The position numbers were made by a program, and so were the translations under genes. From Glandiceps talaboti (Eukaryota > Hemichordata > Enteropneusta > Spengelidae): DNA of 51,712 bases. This document shows, one piece after another, positions 48,601 to 51,712 of this stretch. The stretch lies in NCBI RefSeq assembly GCF_964340395.1, contig NW_027554289.1, forward strand, positions 250,001 to 301,712. Direction: 5' to 3'. Position 1 is the first letter of the stretch. Each line of letters starts with the position of its first letter. The notes under the pieces are model-generated. The model was not told the DNA's origin. It saw nothing but the letters and a program-made list of their open reading frames with translations, and ran no database searches.

Positions 48601-51600
48601 AGACCCTACAAACGTCCGTATATATTTAATGTCATGTCAAAGAGTTAATGACTAGCTGGACTGTGAGTAGATAGGCAATATCAAATTAAATAAACCTGCC
48701 AAGATTACAAGATTCACTGATACAAATGCAACCATCAATTTTAGTTGACAACTACGAGTATCCTGATTTATTTTTCTCAGCCGAGGTAAATTCCCAAAAG
48801 CCACAGTAATTTTTCAAACTTGGGACATTATACTCAATCAATTCATCTACCCTTGGCCATACAAACGATAGCCTCTTGTGTTTAATGTAAATTATCACGA
48901 CTGGCAAGAGGTCAGAGGTCAAAGAAACTATGGCCTCTGAATTAGTATTGCGAGTGAAAAGGTTATAAGTGGTCATTGATGGGTTTATGCTTAGCCTAAC
49001 AACAACTGTAGGGAATATCTTTTTAAAACTTATCAATACTGAATACCTCATTCTTTGTCACATCACTACAGCTGCCAAGACATTGTGGGATTCTACCTTG
49101 TTATGGAAAAAACCTGCTCCAATTATTTTGAGCTAGGTATGCATAAAGCCAAACAAAAAGTGCTACCAACTGTACTTCATGACATCACCAGAAGATAATT
49201 GTAATGAGCAGAGCATCAAGCAATCAACTATATCAGAGAAACACTGCTGAAGCCTAATTTTTTTAAACAAATGACTAATGTTTAGAACCACCCACACATC
49301 AAGCCAGCTACTATTTCAGAGACACATCGTTAATAACCTACCTTTTCAAATGACCAGTGTTTGCAAGCACGCATCAAACCAGCTACTATTTCAGAGACAC
49401 ATTGTTAACAACCTACCTTTTCAAATGACCAGTGTTTGCAAGCACGCATCAAACCAGCTACTATTTCAGACATACATCTGAGGCTACTCTCTTGACTATC
49501 CGCTGCTAGTCTTTCCAAATGCGCTTTAAAAAGTGGCAAGAGGGTGTCATCAAAGTTTCTAAACAGACCCTGTAACAAAGACATGAAATGTTCTTGTATT
49601 ATTGATTTCTTACAAGTAGCTACACATAAACAACAAAACAGATATATGACATGACCAATAGAACAGTTTTAAAAAAAAATGATTTTAGTGAAACAACCTG
49701 ATTGAGTGACAACTTGTATGAGATACTAGTGAATGGGTAGATTTCAGATGTATAAATATTAAATATTGTGAAATGTATTTTCTATGTGTTTAACTTTGAA
49801 ATTGCAGAAATAGGCGCGTGTGTGATCGGATGCTGTTTTGTGTATGTAACTGTTGTGGGTCGTTTTTTTGGACAAAATCAAGATCTTCAAACAAGCCTTT
49901 ATTCAAATCAATCAATCGTACATTGACAAGAAAAATCAGCTAAAAATATGAAAGCCAAAGAGACAAAGTTTTGAACACAGTTTTAGTATTCCTGAAAATT
50001 CTTCTTTTTTTAAATACTATAATGCAATATTTAGTATGGGCAAGAATACAAAACAGTGGACTGACTGCAAAATAAATATATTATTTAAAAAAAGGTTTGT
50101 ATTTAAGCTAGGTGTTAAGTTTACAGTTGGGTTAATGACAGGAAAGGGTTTGACTCCCTAACATAATTTTTCTGAATTAATTTGGTGCAAAGTGACATTT
50201 GAGTATTTCGGAAACCTTGAATGCAAACCACGATGTAATGACTTTTGGAAGTGAACAGAGAACAACTTGATCCACATTTTACAGTAGATTGAAAAAAAAA
50301 AGTATGTTAATCTCAGCTGCTGTTGTGCAGGGTGATTAGGAAAAGCATGTTTTGGCGGCAGACATTTACTGATTATTTTAATCTTTTGAAGTTGTTTGAT
50401 GTATTCTAGTCTAAATCAGTGATATTTGCTGATCTTTTAGAACAGTCTCTGATGTTTTTTTGCCTATTATTTAGCTTGTTCTTGAACAAAGACGAAAATA
50501 ACTCTGATTTGTACATTCTGCAGTGAATGGACTCTCACTGTGATCTACATGTGTTCCTTGTTAAGTATTCACAAAAGTGCGAGATCATGACCAGAATCCA
50601 AACAAAGCCAATTAACCATACATTGTACATTATTTCACATTGGTCACATTGGCTTTTAATGTACATTTCATGCACCTTCACAACCACAAAGCACATTCTA
50701 TCCTTGTTATCCTTTGACGAAAGGAAATACATGACATTTCAAAATGAGATTAACATATTTTTGCATAATTATAATTTCAAGTTAATCGCAAGGAACAAGA
50801 ACTCACCTTGAAAAGTACAAATCTCTTGGAATTAAATTTATCTTTGCCTTTCCTTTCTTCTAGTGAGAGGAAGCCTATCAATTTGTCTACAAAATCTTGG
50901 CTACTGAAATAGTCATAAACCACTCTTTCTACCTGCAGTAAGATAACATACAGAAAGAAGGGTGAAACATATCATATATCATACATATTATACATACACA
51001 ATGAAATGCAATGAATTGTTCTTATCTATTTTCTCTACTTTCAACCCAGAGTGGGGACAAAGAGTACAGACAAAGGTGACAAAAGCATTTCTTATCAGAA
51101 ATTTTGCACGTTATAATGTAGAACACACTAGATATTTGGACACTGTTGATACTAAATCTGATCTCTCGTTCAAAATAGTCCTTTGATGCTGGCACAACCA
51201 ATCAAAAGATTCCTCTGACCATGACTCAGCCGATCAAAACAGTCCTTTGACCCCAACTTGACTAATCAAAATAGAACTTTGACACAGACACAACCAATCA
51301 ACACAGGCCTTTGACACAGACTCCACCAATCAAAATAATCCTTTGACACCAACTCAACCAATCACACTTGGCCTTTGACACAGACTCAACCAATCAATAC
51401 TGTCACTGGCCCTTCATGCCGACTCAACCAACAAAATAGGGCTTTTACACAGATTCAACCAATCAAACCAGACCTTTGACAGAGACTCAACCGATCAAGC
51501 AGGACTTTTACATAGACTCAACTTCTTTACATCCTATATTCACAATTCTTACAGAAAGGCAAAACATATTCCGTACAAAACATACTAATGACAGTACACT

Positions 51601-51712
51601 GTCTTGGCAAACAAATTCACCAACTGATCAACTGATTAGATTGAGGGATTGATGGTGAAACTGTCTCCTTTGATGCCATCATGTAGCAGCACAACACTCA
51701 CCTCAGATAACT
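20647..51712 (-). CDS. PSME4: Proteasome activator complex subunit 4 (PA200/Blm10), C-terminal ~525 residues in 12 exons; 5' part lies beyond the window
   Basis: Join on the minus strand: 51702..>51712, 50807..50932, 49417..49569, 47952..48148, 40286..40417, 39167..39351, 38572..38648, 37942..38070, 36455..36607, 32530..32677, 27601..27734, 20647..20781. All junctions are GT-AG and phases match throughout. PA200 is a large (about 1840-residue) HEAT-repeat solenoid that caps the 20S proteasome, opens its gate and is tied to degradation of acetylated histones in DNA repair and spermatogenesis. Recognition rests on near-identical blocks such as [43 protein letters not shown] and [11 protein letters not shown], and on the C-terminus SPCYYA, whose Tyr-Tyr-Ala is the Hb-Y-X-type tail that docks into the 20S alpha ring. 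The visible part corresponds roughly to human residues 1320-1843. No frameshift or premature stop is seen in the exons. Confidence 0.97.
20880..21235. mobile_element. TA-flanked palindromic MITE (Tc1/mariner-type), element 20882-21233
   Basis: The ends CTTAGTAATGAAAATTTCTACT and their complement are matched over about 22 bases and then, with mismatches, over a further ~15. Both sides carry TA, the Tc1/mariner target. A second inner pair, GAGCTTTCAGAGAAACAG and CTGTTTCTCTCAAGCTC, makes the 352-base element an extended fold-back. No coding capacity. Confidence 0.88.
25095..25300. repeat. Degenerate tandem repeat, ~55-60 bp unit
   Basis: About four copies around the core AATACTGCATTGAGGTGTGTGT with the spacer AAAGATTACA. 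Strongly diverged. The 105-codon minus-strand frame across it is not called. Confidence 0.6.
26150..26480. repeat. Degenerate tandem repeat, ~90 bp unit
   Basis: Three to four copies built from GCTATTGCAGTACACTG, AAGGATAACATAGGAAT and GTACATTTGCTATGC. Adjoins the transposase fossil. Confidence 0.65.
26504..26700 (-). pseudogene. Tc1/mariner transposase fragment (decayed DDE domain)
   Basis: The minus-strand frame reads DNAGPRG, then [21 protein letters not shown] and QPDN. This is the end of a Tc1-like DDE catalytic domain: the second Asp in DNA-x-P-H, then the Ala-Lys-Ser-Pro-Asp-x-x-Pro-x-Glu block with the final Glu and the VWDxLGR motif. Only about 27 residues separate that Asp from the Glu, where the family has about 34, so part has been deleted. 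The His after DNA-x-P is lost. No N-terminal DNA-binding half or terminal repeats are seen. The open frame upstream of this block is filled by a GGGGT repeat. Confidence 0.85.
26758..26790. repeat. (GGGGT)n short repeat
   Basis: About six GGGGT units on the plus strand, a potential G-quadruplex former. Confidence 0.85.
27601..27734 (-). CDS. PSME4: PSME4 penultimate exon
   Basis: Encodes [15 protein letters not shown] through DPQPIE (44 residues after a split Ala codon). It matches the conserved HEAT segment [12 protein letters not shown]...YDVPxWMPQ of PA200. Acceptor TTTCAG, donor GAG|GTAAGA. Confidence 0.97.
29358..29533. mobile_element. Fold-back (hairpin) element, about 176 bp
   Basis: The outer arms TTATTCCCCAATATTTTT and AAAAATATTGGAGAATAA, then TTCATT and AATGAA, then GTGACCTAAGGG / CCCTTAGGTCAC and TTGTCACTAC / GTAGTGACAA pair over nearly the whole length, leaving a loop of about 17 bases. 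It has no coding capacity and the class is unknown. Confidence 0.85.
29571..29960 (+). mobile_element. MITE family A, copy 1
   Basis: Begins TAAGGCCTAATAAAAAAA and ends near GTAGACCTAC. It shares with the other four copies the inner segments TCTAGTTCAGG, TTCCATTGTTTTCC, GATGTAC-GCCATTACAG, CTTTTTAAGTTG and GAGACTTCACA. Small open frames on both strands arise from the element and are not genes. Confidence 0.9.
30427..30612. repeat. Simple repeat, ACTACACTGC type
   Basis: Degenerate CACTA/CACTG pentamer and decamer repeats for about 185 bases. Confidence 0.9.
31080..31299. mobile_element. TTAA/CCC MITE (piggyBac-type), element 31084-31295
   Basis: Flanked by TTAA on both sides, with ends CCCTTTCATGACTGGA and the complement of CCCATTCAGTACTGAA. 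TTAA target sites plus CCC ends are the signature of piggyBac-derived non-autonomous elements. 212 bases, no coding capacity. Confidence 0.88.
31695..32085 (+). mobile_element. MITE family A, copy 2
   Basis: Ends CAATAAAAAAATTGTGTGG and CAAACAATTATTATTTAGGCCTAAT. Internal sequence collinear with copy 1. The 124-codon plus-strand frame starting at 31837 is part of the element. Confidence 0.9.
32530..32677 (-). CDS. PSME4: PSME4 exon (reader-region second half)
   Basis: Encodes [12 protein letters not shown] through HDMEG. It contains the conserved FEQLCKTKL motif. The position equal to human Asn1716 (LQCN) reads LHCG here, so the reported acetyl-lysine contact is Gly. The basic linker after KTKL is shorter than in the human protein. 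Acceptor TACAG, donor AAG|GTAAGT. Confidence 0.96.
32732..33083 (+). mobile_element. MITE family A, copy 3
   Basis: A somewhat shortened copy (about 350 bases) with ends TAAAAAAAAAACTGTCTGG and CCAAGCAACTTTTTTTATT. It lacks the TCCATTGTTTTCC segment. It sits just upstream, in the gene's direction, of the 32530-32677 exon. Confidence 0.9.
33405..33425. repeat. 21-base poly-G run
   Basis: An uninterrupted G tract on the plus strand (poly-C in the PSME4 transcript) preceded by GGGTGGGGAT. Assembly length is uncertain. Confidence 0.9.
34783..35965. repeat. 1.2-kb minisatellite with three unit lengths
   Basis: About 31 head-to-tail copies sharing TACTGGTGAAATCAACATGT and CAATTTG(C/T)AAT. The copies come as a 42-base form (with GTACATTTCTG), a 41-base form (with GTAAATTATG) and a form of about 33 bases that lacks the middle segment, in an irregular order. 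A 14-residue periodic open frame on the plus strand is a consequence of the 42-base unit. Confidence 0.96.
36455..36607 (-). CDS. PSME4: PSME4 exon (reader-region first half)
   Basis: 51 codons in phase 0 from [10 protein letters not shown] to TDDQFE, matching the SSWHARxxVLTYLQ block of PA200. The position equal to human Phe1676 is Ile here (FFII). Acceptor TTTTCAG, donor GAG|GTAATT. Confidence 0.95.
36608..37941 (-). other. PSME4: PSME4 intron (1.3 kb) with pyrimidine-rich simple repeat
   Basis: From about 37560 to 37890 the plus strand is a degenerate CTGT/CTCT repeat, which makes the transcript purine-rich immediately after the donor of the 37942-38070 exon. The open frames there are compositional. 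Confidence 0.85.
37942..38070 (-). CDS. PSME4: PSME4 exon
   Basis: 43 codons in phase 0, [13 protein letters not shown] to LDSMKQ. It aligns with the PA200 stretch that ends in VLKQ before the SSWHAR block. Donor CAG|GTAAGT, acceptor AATAG. Confidence 0.93.
38318..38410 (-). repeat. Decayed duplicate of the 38572-38648 exon end
   Basis: CACCTATCACTGGAGTAATTGAAAC (plus) resembles the exon's ACCTACCACTGGGAGTAACTGGAAC, and CATACAACCTGAATTCTAAT upstream resembles CATACAACTTTGCTGAAAT. The duplicated donor is destroyed (GTAGG has become ATAGG on the minus strand). Confidence 0.6.
38458..38531. repeat. (CAGACA)n simple repeat
   Basis: CAGACA/CACAGA repeat in a PSME4 intron. Confidence 0.95.
38572..38648 (-). 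CDS. PSME4: PSME4 short exon
   Basis: 77 bases: a split Val codon then [11 protein letters not shown] to QLLPV. It corresponds to the PA200 segment ILKW...QLLPL. Donor GTG|GTAGGT, acceptor TTACAG. Confidence 0.93.
39167..39351 (-). CDS. PSME4: PSME4 exon
   Basis: 185 bases, [12 protein letters not shown] to AVKLCKT, completing Ser at its start and giving one base of Val at its end. Moderately conserved: this is the variable acidic loop region of the PA200 family, shorter than in human. Donor ACTG|GTTAGT, acceptor AATAG. Confidence 0.92.
40088..40280. repeat. Degenerate ~28-bp tandem repeat abutting a PSME4 splice donor
   Basis: About seven copies of TACTTGCTGGCAACCCTACTA-like units. The array ends within about ten bases of the donor of the 40286-40417 exon, and the last unit (ACAACATACTACATAC) contributes the donor sequence context. 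Confidence 0.75.
40286..40417 (-). CDS. PSME4: PSME4 exon
   Basis: 132 bases encoding the end of a split Ser, then [16 protein letters not shown] to VRDRIG and two bases of Ser. Near-identical to the GGLAQQEWR...RERIGS block of PA200. Acceptor ATCACAG, donor GAAG|GTATGT. Confidence 0.96.
40399..40507 (-). repeat. Tandem duplication of a PSME4 acceptor and exon start
   Basis: The 5' edge of the 40286-40417 exon with its acceptor (plus strand TTGTAGGGCAAACAGTAAGCTG... 40400-40438) is repeated about 67 bases upstream in the transcript (TTGTAGGGCAAACAAGCTGTGATAG, 40467-40507). The copy keeps a usable CACAG acceptor. The 67-base period is not a multiple of three. Confidence 0.8.
40514..40910 (+). 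mobile_element. MITE family A, copy 4 (best-preserved ends)
   Basis: The ends TAAGGCCTAATAAAAAAATT and AATTATTTTTTTAAGGCCTAAT are inverted copies, extending inward to GTGTGGTTCCGGTTAC against GTAACTGGAACCAAAC. This is the copy that best shows the terminal inverted repeats. Confidence 0.92.
41713..41733. repeat. 21-base poly-C run
   Basis: An uninterrupted C tract on the plus strand, G-rich in the PSME4 transcript, so a potential quadruplex in the pre-mRNA. Confidence 0.9.
42620..42920. repeat. Compound (CATA)n(CA)n microsatellite
   Basis: About 300 bases of ACAT tetranucleotides followed by a CA run. The long Cys/Val/Tyr/Met-only frames on the minus strand are artefacts. Confidence 0.97.
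44079..44442. mobile_element. TTAA-flanked palindromic MITE, copy 2 (element 44083-44438)
   Basis: Termini AGTGGCCATGTGGATG and CATCCATATGGCCACT are flanked by TTAA on both sides. The arms pair over about 150 bases each, including TTTTATCAT, TTTGAAAAAT and GTGAAACA blocks. Same family as 11217-11520. Confidence 0.9.
45524..45680. repeat. (CA)n microsatellite with GCACGCAC interruption
   Basis: About 150 bases of CA repeat. Three frames stay open on each strand, none coding. Confidence 0.97.
46771..47150 (-). mobile_element. MITE family A, copy 5 (opposite orientation)
   Basis: Reads GTTGTTTGGTTTTGGTTACCC at the left and GGAACCACACAATTTTTTAATT at the right, with all inner blocks reverse-complemented relative to the other four copies. 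The GGCC at the left end is mutated (GACC). Confidence 0.9.
47825..48000 (-). repeat. Degenerate triplication of a PSME4 exon end
   Basis: The 3' edge of the 47952-48148 exon (plus strand CTTACCTGGAGTTTGCAAAGG from 47947) is repeated at 47890 (CTTCCCTAGAGTTTGCAAAGG) and at 47825 (CTTACCTAGACTTAGCAAAG), with periods of 57 and 65 bases. The nearest copy has lost its donor (GTAAG to GGAAG). The farther copy keeps GTAAGT. Confidence 0.82.
47952..48148 (-). CDS. PSME4: PSME4 exon
   Basis: 197 bases, [17 protein letters not shown] to GGSFANS plus two bases of Ser. Contains the highly conserved [17 protein letters not shown] block. Acceptor CCAAG, donor CCAG|GTAAGA. Confidence 0.97.
48149..49416 (-). 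other. PSME4: PSME4 intron (1.3 kb)
   Basis: Apart from the exon-edge duplicates at 49297-49446, no feature is recognisable. A 99-codon minus-strand frame at 48752-49051 is unrecognised. Confidence 0.8.
49297..49472 (-). repeat. 75-bp near-perfect tandem duplication of a PSME4 exon end and donor
   Basis: Units start at 49297, 49372 and (partial, inside the exon) 49447. Each 75-base unit joins about 53 bases of exon ([12 protein letters not shown] coding) to the GTAGGT donor and some 20 bases of intron. Units 1 and 2 differ at three positions. Two identical donors therefore stand 75 bases apart. Confidence 0.95.
49417..49569 (-). CDS. PSME4: PSME4 exon
   Basis: 51 codons in phase 0, [15 protein letters not shown] to KHWSFEK, matching RNFDD and KHWTFEK of PA200. 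The donor is AAG|GTAGGT at 49416/49415; an identical donor 75 bases downstream is a duplicate. Confidence 0.97.
49570..50806 (-). other. PSME4: PSME4 intron (1.2 kb), no internal feature
   Basis: AT-rich; no mobile element or coding signal is recognised. The overlapping frames at 50527-50811 are on both strands and have no conserved motif. Confidence 0.8.
50807..50932 (-). CDS. PSME4: PSME4 exon
   Basis: 42 codons in phase 0, VERVVYDYF to KRFVLFK, with the conserved [14 protein letters not shown] block. Acceptor CTGCAG, donor AAG|GTGAGT. Confidence 0.96.
50933..51701 (-). other. PSME4: PSME4 intron (0.8 kb)
   Basis: Nearly half is the CCAAT-bearing tandem repeat described separately. Nothing else is recognised. 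Confidence 0.8.
51177..51520. repeat. ~32-bp tandem repeat with CCAAT boxes
   Basis: About eleven diverged copies of CCTTTGACACAGACTCAACCAATCAAAA-like units. At least six keep ACCAATCA, close to the NF-Y site, at regular spacing within the intron. Confidence 0.88.
51702..51712 (-). CDS. PSME4: PSME4 exon, cut by the window edge
   Basis: The last eleven bases of an upstream exon (Leu-Ser-Glu) followed by the donor GAG|GTGAGT. Its phase fits the next exon. The remainder lies outside the window. Confidence 0.75.

Overview
This is AT-rich eukaryotic nuclear DNA. It has spliced genes with GT-AG introns, much intergenic and intronic sequence, many micro- and minisatellites, and small inverted-repeat transposons. 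Nothing bacterial or viral is visible. The encoded proteasome-activator C-terminus is extremely close to the vertebrate protein, so an animal is certain. I favour an invertebrate (deuterostome or lophotrochozoan type) because introns are small to medium and there are no vertebrate SINE/LINE families, but the sequence alone does not settle the phylum.

Two genes are well supported. (1) On the plus strand at 6.0-9.2 kb is a two-exon gene for a 422-residue protein I do not recognise. It has a tiny N-terminus, one membrane anchor, a very basic juxtamembrane stretch and a long polar, probably disordered tail. A consensus CRE and a TATA box sit just upstream. (2) On the minus strand from 20.6 kb through the right edge is the 3' part of PSME4, the proteasome activator PA200/Blm10. 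I could place the last 12 exons (the most 5' one cut by the window edge) with consistent splice sites and phases. They encode the last ~525 residues and end in the 20S-docking C-terminus Tyr-Tyr-Ala.

The rest is non-coding. From 1 to 6 kb and 9.2 to 20.6 kb there are minisatellites (2.2-2.8, 4.7-5.1, 10.3-10.9, 15.9-16.7 kb), microsatellites, hairpins and one TTAA-flanked palindromic MITE. The PSME4 introns hold a decayed Tc1/mariner transposase, five copies of one ~390-bp MITE family, several fold-back elements, a 1.2-kb minisatellite, long CA/CATA tracts and a CCAAT-containing repeat array.

The most unusual pattern is that several PSME4 exons have one edge, with its splice site, copied in tandem into the adjacent intron (49.3, 47.9, 40.4 and 38.4 kb), at ages from nearly identical to decayed. 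I found no convincing new multi-gene system. The best leads are these exon-edge duplications, the CRE/TATA-driven orphan membrane gene, a duplicated intron block whose two copies each caught a different MITE, and the loss of both acetyl-lysine-reader residues reported for human PA200.
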